Shown one piece after another: positions 51,059 to 58,729 of a stretch of 64,000 nt of DNA; within the stretch, counting starts at the first letter, position 1; every line of letters begins with the position of its first letter. A program made the translations under genes and the position numbers. This DNA comes from DSUN01 sp035527715 (GTDB lineage Bacteria > Planctomycetota > PUPC01 > DSUN01), in the NCBI GenBank assembly GCA_035527715.1, contig DATKZY010000096.1:62001-126000 (forward strand). The letters are read 5' to 3'. The notes beneath the pieces were generated by a model. The model was not told the DNA's origin. It did no database searches and worked only from the letters and a program-made list of their open reading frames with translations.

Positions 51059-51174
51059 CGGCTGTTCTCTCCGTGCGTGGTTTGCGCGCTGCCCGGCCTC
51101 GAACGGTCCCCTCTATCTTGGCCGGGGCGTGGCGGGAGTCAAGCGGCGGTCGCGTGCGCGGCTCCGCGCTGGAC

Positions 51175-51202
51175 TTGCAAGTTTGCATCCCAAATGCATA
51201 AT
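51175..51202 (+). promoter_or_regulatory. Promoter of the AAA/DUF4143 gene
   Basis: TTGCAA, a 16-bp spacer and CATAAT, about 25 nt before the start codon, so the untranslated leader is short. The whole promoter is overlaid by the symmetric TGCA array. Confidence 0.6.
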
Positions 51203-51206
51203 TGCA
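51176..51206. promoter_or_regulatory. Symmetric operator: four TGCA boxes
   Basis: TGCA occurs at 51176, 51184, 51195 and 51203, spaced 4, 7 and 4 nt, so the layout is symmetric about 51191. The half-sites TGCAAGTTTGCAT and ATGCATAATTGCA are inverted copies at 11 of 13 positions. It overlaps both promoter boxes, which suits a dimeric repressor. Confidence 0.6.
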
Positions 51207-51226
51207 CATGAGAAGGAGGCCACCCC

Positions 51227-52441
51227 ATGGCCTATATCGAACGCTCGGCCGAGGAAGCCGTCCGCCGCGCGGCCCGCGAGTTCCCCATCGTGGCCCTCAC
51301 CGGCCCGCGCCAATCGGGCAAGACCACCCTGCTCCAGCACCTCTTCGGCAGGAGCCACGGCTACCGCTCGCTCGAGCTGCCCGACGTCCGCGCCGCCGCG
51401 GCGAGCGACCCTCGCGGCTTCCTGGCCCTGAACCCGCCCCCTGTCATCTTCGACGAGATCCAGCACGCGCCGGGCCTGCTGCCGTACATCAAAGAGGCCG
51501 TGGACGCCCGCCGGAACAGGTCTGGCCAGTTCATTCTGTCCGGCTCGCAGAACCTCCTCGTCGCCCAGGGCGTCACCGAGTCGCTCGCCGGGCGGGTCGC
51601 CGTCCTCAAGCTCCTGCCGCTCTCCTATCGGGAGATTGCGGGCCTGCCGAACGCTCCGCTTCCCTGGGAGCCCGGCCGGAAGGCGAGACGCGAGCCGATG
51701 GCCCCGCGCGACCTGTGGCTGAGCTTCCTCCGCGGCGGCTACCCCGAGTTGGTCGCCAACCCGGGTCGCGACCTGTCGCTCTGGCACGCCAGCTACGTCC
51801 AGACCTATCTCGAGCGCGACGTTCGCTCCCTCCGCCAGGTCGGCGACCTCAGCCAGTTTCAGATCTTCCTCCGCGCCCTCGCCGCCCACGCCGCACAGCT
51901 TCTCAACCTAGCCTCGTTGTCCCGCGACCTCGGCGTCGCCGTCAACACGGTCAAGGCCTGGCTTTCCGTCCTGGAGGCGACCTACCAGGTCATCGTCCTC
52001 CGGCCCTACTACGGGAACGTGGGCAAGCGCCTGGTGAAGACCCCCAAGCTGTACTTTGCGGATCTCGGCACCCTCTGCTACCTTGCCGGCCTGAAGGATC
52101 CCGACCACGCGATGGCCGGCCCGATGGGCGGCGCGCTCTTCGAGAACGCCGTCCTCATCGAAGTCCTGCGCGCCCTCACCCATCGCGGGCAGGAGCCGCA
52201 GGTCTACTTCTGGCGCACCGCGGCAGGCGTTGAAGTGGACTTCGTCGTGGACGCGGGCGAGACGCTCGTGCCGATCGAAGTCAAGCTCTCGACGACGCCC
52301 AACCCGGCGATGGCGAGCGGAATCAACGCCTTCAAGAGCGACTTCGGCGACCGCGTTGCCAAGGGCTATATCGTCCACCCCGGCGACACCTCCCTCCCCC
52401 TCGGCCCGAACACCCTCGCACTCCCCTTCGGCACGCTCTGA
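51227..52441 (+). CDS. AAA_14/DUF4143 family ATPase
   Basis: The protein has 404 residues. Walker A is TGPRQSGKTT (residues 25-34) and Walker B is VIFDEIQHAPG. The AAA_14 core includes ILSGSQNLL and LLPLSYREI. The C-terminal DUF4143 domain includes the restriction-endonuclease-like pattern VDFVVDAGETLVPIEVKLS (Asp and Glu-x-Lys). Such stand-alone proteins are common, mobile and of unknown role, sometimes linked to toxin-like functions. AAGGAGG lies 7 nt before the ATG. It is convergent with the next gene, with only 7 bp between stops. Confidence 0.92.
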   Translation: MAYIERSAEEAVRRAAREFPIVALTGPRQSGKTTLLQHLFGRSHGYRSLELPDVRAAAASDPRGFLALNPPPVIFDEIQHAPGLLPYIKEAVDARRNRSGQFILSGSQNLLVAQGVTESLAGRVAVLKLLPLSYREIAGLPNAPLPWEPGRKARREPMAPRDLWLSFLRGGYPELVANPGRDLSLWHASYVQTYLERDVRSLRQVGDLSQFQIFLRALAAHAAQLLNLASLSRDLGVAVNTVKAWLSVLEATYQVIVLRPYYGNVGKRLVKTPKLYFADLGTLCYLAGLKDPDHAMAGPMGGALFENAVLIEVLRALTHRGQEPQVYFWRTAAGVEVDFVVDAGETLVPIEVKLSTTPNPAMASGINAFKSDFGDRVAKGYIVHPGDTSLPLGPNTLALPFGTL

Positions 52442-52448
52442 GCAGCCC

Positions 52449-54800
52449 CTACTCGGCCCAGCGGAGGACCTCGCGCCCACCGACATCGAGGCGCAGAGCC
52501 AACGCGTCGAAGGCAGGGCGTTGGTCAAGACAGAATTGGATGAACGCCGTGAAATCCACATGCCCACTGCACACGCACAGCCAAGCCACGCGGCGCCCCT
52601 CGGCGCGGAGCTCGCGGCCGGTGAGGGTTTCGTCGTGGGGCACGAGCGGCTGGCTGCACCAGAGGGCGACCGCGCCCGTGCGCCGCTGGCCAAACGCCCA
52701 GTGGCCGCGGACCTCCTGCCGGTCGAAGGCGTCGCTCGGCCAGTGGGCGTGGGTGAAGCCGACGGGGTGGCTCTCGGGGATGTCGAAGATTTCGGCCAGG
52801 GTGCCCTCGGTCTGCGACAGGCTCGGCAGCGAGCCGTTGCCATACCAGTAGCCGGGCCGCGACTGCGTGCCGTCGAACGTGCCGCCCGGGTGGTTGACGA
52901 AGACGTGGCAGTCGCGCCCGAGCGTGGCCTGCCACAGGTGCTGCTGGTAGCCGGGCTTGCCCGGCCACAGGGCGGCTCGCCAGTTCGCGGGCGCCTCGAC
53001 CGCGCCTTCGCCGAAGTCGAACGACGCCGGGATGGCGAGCGACGTGAGCAGGTAGTCCGCCGTCTTGTGCAGCACCACCTCCGCACCGTCCTGCCGATAG
53101 CGGCGGCAGGCCGGCTGGCGCATCAGGTCGCCGAGGCCGGCGGGCGGCCGGTAGTCCACCGACGAGGCGACGAAGCCGATCCAGTTGGTGTGGGCGACGA
53201 GGGCCTCGGGCGTCGCATACGAGAGCAGGGCCTGCGTGCCGCCCGTCTGGGGATAGAGCACGTTGCGGTAGACGCGACCCTGGGGCGCGACGACCACGCC
53301 ATCGTGGGCGTGCATCGCCAGGTCGCGGAACACGCCGTCCACGATCGCCGCCGCCCGCTGCGCCAGGGCCGCATCGCCCGAGAAGTCCACGACGTTCATC
53401 AGCGCGGCGACGGTGAGGGGCATGTAGGTGCTGCTGAGGTATTCGCGGAAGCCGACGGGCTCGACCTCGGCGAGCCAGGCGGCGCAGCGGCGGAGGCCGA
53501 GGGCGGTCTGCTCGGCGCCCGTGCGGCCGCTGTTGCTGAAGCGCTCATCGGGCCACAGGCGCCCCGCGAGAAGCTGGCAGCCGTGGAAGAGCAGGCTGTG
53601 ATTCTCGCTGCCGAAGCACATGGCGTCGGTGCCCGGCTCGTCGTCCCAGTAGCGGAAGGCGAGGGCCGTCTTGCGGATGGCGGCCCGCTCGGCGGGCGAG
53701 GCGAGGCCGAGGCAGATCATCCGCAGCAGCGCGGCGAGGGTGAAGTCCGAGCAGTCGCGCCGCTCGTCAATCCCCTTGAGCGTGGCCTCGAAGATGGCCG
53801 AGTCGTCGGCTTGTTGCTGGAATTGTGGGCGGCGTGTCCCCACGCCGCGGGATTCGCGGGATGAGGACATCCCGCCTACAACAAGAATGCGGCGGGCAAG
53901 GACGTTGAGGATGTGCCGCGCGCCGTCGTGGGCGAAGTGGTGCAGATGCTCGCGGCGATGTTCGTCGAGGGGCAGCGACGAGGGCTGCGCGGGCGGGCGA
54001 TTCGCGGGGATCTCCAGCGACCGCTCGAGCGTCTGGCCGGCGGCCTCGACGGATACCTTGAGGCTGAAGGCGCCGCTGGGGTCGAGACCCACGCGCCGAG
54101 CCGCCGCGGGCCAGACGACCCCACCCGAGGCAGTCGTCACGCGCGCGTCGGAGGGGGCGGGGCACTCGGAGGCAAGCGCATCGCGGCCCTCGGCGCGCAC
54201 CCTCATCAGCCAGCGCTCGGCCTCGGCGAGCCGCTCCGTCGCCAGGGGGTCGCCGGGCAAACGGATGGCGAGGCCCGCCGCGCCCTCGAGCGCCTGGAGT
54301 CCGAAGAGCATGCGCGTGTCGCGCACGCCGAGCACGTGAAGCCGCGCGCACAAGCGGTTCGCCCCACGGCGAAGCGGGAGATTCAGGGCAACCGCCTCGG
54401 GGTACATGTAGCGGGGCACGTCGTGGCGCAGCACGTGCGCGCCGTTCACCCACAGGTCGGCCGTGCCGCAGGCCCACAGCCGCGCGGCGAGCGAGGCGTC
54501 GGCCGGCGCGTGCACGTCGGTGAGGGCCCACAGGTCGAGGACTTCGAGCAGCGACGAGAAGCCGCTGCACTCGACGAAGGCGTTCTGGCCGGGAGCGTAG
54601 AAGCGCCACGGCTGACCTGTCGGCCCGGGCTGGCCGAGTGCGGCGTCGCGAGGCGGCTCCCCGAAGGTTGGGGCAACTGCCGCGCGGCGCATCTCATCGT
54701 CCGACCCGCTGGGGCCGGCATAGGGCGTGCGGCGCGGGCCGGCCGCCAGCCAGTGTCGCAGGTAGCCCTGAGGGTCGCAGGTGAAGTGCCGCGGGCTCAT
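52449..54800 (-). CDS. Large protein of unknown family, probable alpha/alpha toroid, with an in-frame palindromic insertion
   Basis: The protein has 783 residues and no signal peptide (MSPRHFTCDPQGYLRHW). An N-terminal beta domain resembles a sugar-binding jelly roll (ADLWVNGAHVLRHDVPRY). The middle is helical with GSENHSLLFHGCQLLAGRLW and REYLSSTYMPLTVAALMNVV, as in toroid-fold polysaccharide lyases. The end is beta-rich. Residues about 307-335 (VVGGMSSSRESRGVGTRRPQ) are encoded by a palindromic repeat and look foreign. GGAGG lies 10 nt before the ATG. Lack of export suggests action on imported glycan, or that the leader was lost. Confidence 0.6.
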   Translation of the reverse strand: MSPRHFTCDPQGYLRHWLAAGPRRTPYAGPSGSDDEMRRAAVAPTFGEPPRDAALGQPGPTGQPWRFYAPGQNAFVECSGFSSLLEVLDLWALTDVHAPADASLAARLWACGTADLWVNGAHVLRHDVPRYMYPEAVALNLPLRRGANRLCARLHVLGVRDTRMLFGLQALEGAAGLAIRLPGDPLATERLAEAERWLMRVRAEGRDALASECPAPSDARVTTASGGVVWPAAARRVGLDPSGAFSLKVSVEAAGQTLERSLEIPANRPPAQPSSLPLDEHRREHLHHFAHDGARHILNVLARRILVVGGMSSSRESRGVGTRRPQFQQQADDSAIFEATLKGIDERRDCSDFTLAALLRMICLGLASPAERAAIRKTALAFRYWDDEPGTDAMCFGSENHSLLFHGCQLLAGRLWPDERFSNSGRTGAEQTALGLRRCAAWLAEVEPVGFREYLSSTYMPLTVAALMNVVDFSGDAALAQRAAAIVDGVFRDLAMHAHDGVVVAPQGRVYRNVLYPQTGGTQALLSYATPEALVAHTNWIGFVASSVDYRPPAGLGDLMRQPACRRYRQDGAEVVLHKTADYLLTSLAIPASFDFGEGAVEAPANWRAALWPGKPGYQQHLWQATLGRDCHVFVNHPGGTFDGTQSRPGYWYGNGSLPSLSQTEGTLAEIFDIPESHPVGFTHAHWPSDAFDRQEVRGHWAFGQRRTGAVALWCSQPLVPHDETLTGRELRAEGRRVAWLCVCSGHVDFTAFIQFCLDQRPAFDALALRLDVGGREVLRWAE
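53829..53875. repeat. Double hairpin repeat inside a coding region
   Basis: Two perfect hairpins stand side by side: GCGGCGTG/CACGCCGC (53829-53848, loop TCCC) and GCGGGATG/CATCCCGC (53856-53875, loop AGGA). Each has an 8-bp stem and 4-nt loop, with GGGATTC between them. The element keeps the reading frame of the toroid protein open. Confidence 0.75.
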
Positions 54801-54842
54801 TGTCGAGGGGCCTCCTTGCTCAAGCGCGCGGATATGGCGAGA

Positions 54843-54871
54843 ATGATATGCGCCTAGGCACTGGAGCGCAA
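54843..54871 (-). promoter_or_regulatory. Promoter of the toroid protein gene
   Basis: On the minus strand TTGCGC, a 17-bp spacer and TATCAT, about 35 nt before the ATG at 54800. Confidence 0.6.
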
Positions 54872-54932
54872 GCAGGCTTTTCTGTAGAATCGTGGCCAGT
54901 ACCGTGGCAGACCGCGTGGAGGAAACACGACG

Positions 54933-55098
54933 ATGAGGCCCGTTGCCCTTTCGAGCGTTGCATTGGTTCTGCTGGCAGGAGAGTCTTTCGCCATGGCTGA
55001 GCAGGCCGCGCCCGCTCGAGTGTTCGCACGACGCCGCCCAGGCGACGGTCCGGGTTCCGGAACTTGACCTCTGGGCAATTGTGGAGCTCTCCGAATGA
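54933..55098 (+). pseudogene. Deletion remnant of a secreted-enzyme gene
   Basis: An ATG with GGAGG 10 nt upstream begins a perfect signal peptide (MRPVALSSVALVLLAGESFA), but the frame ends after 44 codons. A second frame covering the last 27 codons encodes ECSHDAAQATVRVPELDLWA and then IVELSE, which looks like the closing strands of a glycoside hydrolase. Its TGA overlaps the next start codon as ATGA, as expected for an operon. I infer that the body of the gene was deleted, joining its start and its end out of frame. Confidence 0.55.
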
Positions 55099-57089
55099 GG
55101 CCCTTCCTCTCCCAGGCAATCCTGCTCTGTCTGGTCTCCGCCGCCCCTGCGAACGAGTACTGGGTGGACCAGCGGCACAAGGAGGCGACCGACGCCCATC
55201 CCGGCACGCGCGAGGAGCCGTGGCTCACGGTCGGCAAGGCGGCGGCGACGCTTCAGCCGGGCGACACGGTGGTCGTGAGGCCAGGCGTCTACCGCGAGGC
55301 CGTCGTGCCGAAGGCGTCGGGCACGGCCGAGAAGCCCATCACCTATCGAGCCGAAGGGGACGGGGTGGTCCTCAGCGGCGCCGATGCGCTCACCGGCTGG
55401 AAGCGCCACAAGGAGAACATCTGGGTCGCCGAGGCCGATTGGGAGCCGAACCGCCTCTTCCTCGACGGCACGCCGCTGGTGAAGGCCCGCGAGCCAAACG
55501 CCGGCTGGTGGATCGCCGAGGGCGGCGGCACCCACACACTCGTTGACTCCAGGCATCTCACCCAGGCCGACGGCTATTGGGTCGGCAGCACGGTCTTCTT
55601 CTGGGACGTTGACGTGACGACCCAGGGCTGGCGGAAGGTGACGGCCTTCGATGCCAAGACCCACACGCTGACCCTCGACAAGCCGATCTACCGCGACCGT
55701 GTGGTCGAGGCGGGCAAGGACCGCTATCTCATCGAGAACAAGCTCGACCTCCTCGACCAACCCGGCGAATGGGCCGTGGAACCGGCGGACAAGGGCTCCC
55801 GCGTCTACATCTGGCCGCCCGCGGCCGACGACCCGAACAGCCATGTCATCGAGGCGCCGCGCCGCAGCCGCTTCGTCGTCGAGTACGGCAATCGCAGCCA
55901 CCTGCGGTTCGACGGCTTCGAGGTCCGCCACGGCGCGGGCCACGGCATCGGCTCCTGGTCGCCCACGGCCGACGGCATCGCCATCACCAACTGCTACCTG
56001 CACCACAACTCCGGCAACGGGCTCTACATCCACTGCACGAACAACGCGGTGCTCAAGAGCAACCTGGTGACGGCGAACAGCAACGGCATCACCTGCGCGG
56101 CCGACCAGGGCCTCGTCATCGAAGCGAACGAGATCGGGCGAAACGAGTTCGACGGCCTCGTCGTCGGCGGCAAGAGCGCCGACGTCATCATCCGTCGAAA
56201 CTACATCCACAACCACAACCTCTGGGGCCACCCCGACAACATCCAGTTCCACGGCGGCCTCACGGGCGTGACCATCGAGGAGAACGTCATCCTCAACGGC
56301 GGCCAGGCCCTCATGATGGAGCAGTGCGACCAGGGCGTCATCCGCGGCAACGTCATCGCCGGCTCCGCCGCCGTCGCCGTCATCCACGGCCACGGCAACG
56401 TCACGAACTTCCAGGTCCTCGGCAACACGATCGCCTTCTGCGGCTACGGGCCGCTGAGCTTCACGGGCAAGAACTACACCGTGCGGAACAACATCCTCCA
56501 TCCCGGCGGCGACGCGGCGGCCATGGGCGTCGGCAGCACCGAGGGCTTCGCGAGCGACTACAACCTGCTCTACAAACTGCCAGGGACGAAGGGCTGCTTC
56601 GCCGCCTTCGGGCGCAACTGGCCCGGCGACTTCGCCGGCTACCAGAAGGTCTCGGGGCAGGACGCCCACTCGATCTCGGCCGACCCGCAATTCCTCAGCG
56701 CCCCGAAGCTCTGCATCCAGACCGAGGACCGGCGGCTCACCGAGTGCACGGCGGAGAAGATCCTCCTGCGCGGCGCGACCGACCTCTTCCAGCCCGGCGA
56801 CCACGTCGAGGTGTTCTTCGACGGCGTCGTCCGCACGGTGAAGTCGGTCGGCAGCGACCACATCATCGTGGACCCGCCGCTTTCCGAGCCGCCGCAGAAG
56901 GGCGGCCTCGTCCTCAACTGGAAGGAGAAGACCCGCTTCGCCCTCGACCTGCGGCTCGCCCCGAACAGCCCCGCGCGCAACGCAGGCGAGGGCGGGGCCG
57001 ACCTTGGCGCGAATCTCGACATCCAGGCATTCGCCAAAGGCGACGTGGACGGCGACGGCAAGCCCGACATCCGACGGCCCCCCGAATAG
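55095..57089 (+). CDS. Exported right-handed beta-helix protein (PL6/NosD-like repeats)
   Basis: The protein has 664 residues with a signal peptide (MRPFLSQAILLCLVSAAPA). It starts with the DUF1565-type segment EYWVDQRHKEATDAHPGTRE ... VGKAAATLQPGDTVVVRPG. Long beta-helix coils follow (GLVIEANEIGRNEFDGLVVG; VIIRRNYIHNHNLWGHPDNI). The C-terminus GDVDGDGKPDI is a calcium-binding dockerin-like loop. Polysaccharide lyase activity (PL6 class) is possible; catalytic residues cannot be assigned by eye. Its ATG overlaps the stop of the deletion remnant. It heads a run with two sulfatases. Confidence 0.75.
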   Translation: MRPFLSQAILLCLVSAAPANEYWVDQRHKEATDAHPGTREEPWLTVGKAAATLQPGDTVVVRPGVYREAVVPKASGTAEKPITYRAEGDGVVLSGADALTGWKRHKENIWVAEADWEPNRLFLDGTPLVKAREPNAGWWIAEGGGTHTLVDSRHLTQADGYWVGSTVFFWDVDVTTQGWRKVTAFDAKTHTLTLDKPIYRDRVVEAGKDRYLIENKLDLLDQPGEWAVEPADKGSRVYIWPPAADDPNSHVIEAPRRSRFVVEYGNRSHLRFDGFEVRHGAGHGIGSWSPTADGIAITNCYLHHNSGNGLYIHCTNNAVLKSNLVTANSNGITCAADQGLVIEANEIGRNEFDGLVVGGKSADVIIRRNYIHNHNLWGHPDNIQFHGGLTGVTIEENVILNGGQALMMEQCDQGVIRGNVIAGSAAVAVIHGHGNVTNFQVLGNTIAFCGYGPLSFTGKNYTVRNNILHPGGDAAAMGVGSTEGFASDYNLLYKLPGTKGCFAAFGRNWPGDFAGYQKVSGQDAHSISADPQFLSAPKLCIQTEDRRLTECTAEKILLRGATDLFQPGDHVEVFFDGVVRTVKSVGSDHIIVDPPLSEPPQKGGLVLNWKEKTRFALDLRLAPNSPARNAGEGGADLGANLDIQAFAKGDVDGDGKPDIRRPPE

Positions 57090-57099
57090 GAGAACTGCC

Positions 57100-58716
57100 A
57101 TGGCCAGCCAGCGTGTGTCGCGTCGTGCATTCCTCCAGACCACCGGCGCCGCGGCCGCGGCGACGGCCCTCGCCCCCGCCCTAGCGCGCGGCCAGGCGAA
57201 GAAGCCGCTGAACATCCTGTGGGTGACGTGCGAGGATATCAGCCCCGACCTCGCCTGCTACGGCGACCCCTACGCCATCACGCCCAACCTCGACAAGCTG
57301 GCCAGCCAGGGCGCCCGCTACGACCTCGCCTTCTCCCACGCGCCCGTGTGCGCCCCGGCGCGCTCAGGCATCATCACCGGCATGTATCCCACCACCATCG
57401 GCTCGCACCACATGCGCTGCCACGCCGTGCCGCAGCCCTTCGTCCGCTGCTTCCCCGAATACCTCCGCGCCGCCGGCTACTACTGCACCAACAACTCGAA
57501 GACCGACTACCAGTTCGCCCCGCCCATCACGGCCTGGGACGAGTGCAGCGGCAAGGCCCACTGGCGCAACCGCCCCGACAAGTCGCAACCCTTCTTCGCA
57601 GTCTTCAACTTCACCTGCACCCACGAGAGCCAAAGCTGGCCCAACAACGGCCCCATCCAGCACGACACCGCCAAGGCCAACATCCCGCCCTACTACCCCG
57701 ACACGCCCGTCGTGCGCCGCAACTGGGCGCGATACGCCGACCAGATCACCAAGATGGACGGCCAGGTCGCCGGCATCCTCAAGCAGCTCGCCGACGACGG
57801 CCTGGCCGACAACACGGTGGTCTTCTTTTACGGCGACCACGGCCGCGGCCTCACGCGCGGCAAGCGGTGGGTCTACGACAGCGGCATTCGCGTGCCGCTG
57901 CTCATCCGCTGGCCGGGCACGATCAAGCCGGGCAGCACGAGCGACCGCCTCGTGTGCTTCATTGATTTCGGCGCCACCGCGCTCTCCCTCGCCGGCGTCA
58001 AGCCGCCCGAGTGGATGCAGGGCCGCGCCTTCCTCGGCGAGCACGATACCCCGCCGCGCGACTATGTCTTCGCCGCCCGCGACCGCATGGACGAAACCTA
58101 CGATATCATCCGCTCGGTGCGCGACAAGCGATTCCACTACCTCCGCAACTTCGAGCCGCAGAAGCCCTACGCCCAGCGGATCAACTACATGGACAAGATG
58201 CCCATCCTCAAGGAGATGCGCCGCCTGCACGCCGAGGGCAAGCTCACGGGGCCGCCCGCCCTCTGGTTCGCACCCACCAAGCCCGTCGAGGAGCTGTACG
58301 ACACGACCAAGGACCCCCACGAGATTGACAACCTCGCCGCCAAGCCCGAGTTCCAGGACGTGTTGGCGAAGATGCGCAAGGTGCTCGAGGACTGGATGAA
58401 AGAGACGAAGGACCTGGGCCTGATCCCCGAGGGCGAGCTGCGCGAGAAGGGCATCCCCGGCGGCAAGCCGGGCGCGACCGCCGAGCCGAAGATCGAGCCG
58501 GCCGGCGGCAAGTTCGACAAGCCCGTCGCCGTGACGCTCACCTGCCCCACCGAAGGCTCGTCCATCGCCTACACCCTCGACGAGGGCAAGGCGCCGCACT
58601 GGCTCCTCTACTCGAAGCCCCTCACGCTCGACAAGAGCGCCACGGTCCGCGCCCGCGCCTGCCGCATCGGCTGGAAGGACAGCGCGGAGGCGAGGGCCGG
58701 CTTCCAGATTGGCTAG
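57100..58716 (+). CDS. Tat-exported sulfatase with chitobiase-type C-terminal domain
   Basis: The protein has 538 residues. A Tat leader (VSRRAFLQTTGAAAA) precedes the sulfatase fold with the formylglycine motif Cys84-Ala-Pro-Ala-Arg88 and FYGDHGRGLTRGK. The last 75 residues (FDKPVAVTLTCPTEGSSIAY, then LLYSKPLTLDKSATVRARA) match the CHB_HEX_C_1 beta-sandwich of chitobiases, an accessory module. AGGAG overlaps the upstream stop and lies 7 nt before the ATG. It should be co-transcribed with the beta-helix gene 10 nt upstream and the next sulfatase 13 nt downstream. Confidence 0.93.
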   Translation: MASQRVSRRAFLQTTGAAAAATALAPALARGQAKKPLNILWVTCEDISPDLACYGDPYAITPNLDKLASQGARYDLAFSHAPVCAPARSGIITGMYPTTIGSHHMRCHAVPQPFVRCFPEYLRAAGYYCTNNSKTDYQFAPPITAWDECSGKAHWRNRPDKSQPFFAVFNFTCTHESQSWPNNGPIQHDTAKANIPPYYPDTPVVRRNWARYADQITKMDGQVAGILKQLADDGLADNTVVFFYGDHGRGLTRGKRWVYDSGIRVPLLIRWPGTIKPGSTSDRLVCFIDFGATALSLAGVKPPEWMQGRAFLGEHDTPPRDYVFAARDRMDETYDIIRSVRDKRFHYLRNFEPQKPYAQRINYMDKMPILKEMRRLHAEGKLTGPPALWFAPTKPVEELYDTTKDPHEIDNLAAKPEFQDVLAKMRKVLEDWMKETKDLGLIPEGELREKGIPGGKPGATAEPKIEPAGGKFDKPVAVTLTCPTEGSSIAYTLDEGKAPHWLLYSKPLTLDKSATVRARACRIGWKDSAEARAGFQIG

Positions 58717-58729
58717 AAGGAGAACGCCG

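Noticed and set aside
51080..51140. Promoter for the leaderless sulfatase
   Set aside because: TTGACT is present on the minus strand, but no acceptable -10 box lies 16-18 bp away.
44942..51211. Plus-strand open frame of about 2,089 codons antisense to the sulfatase/GH123 operon
   Set aside because: It exists because GC-rich third positions remove stops in the opposite frame. It has no domain signature, and the minus-strand genes have proper starts and motifs.
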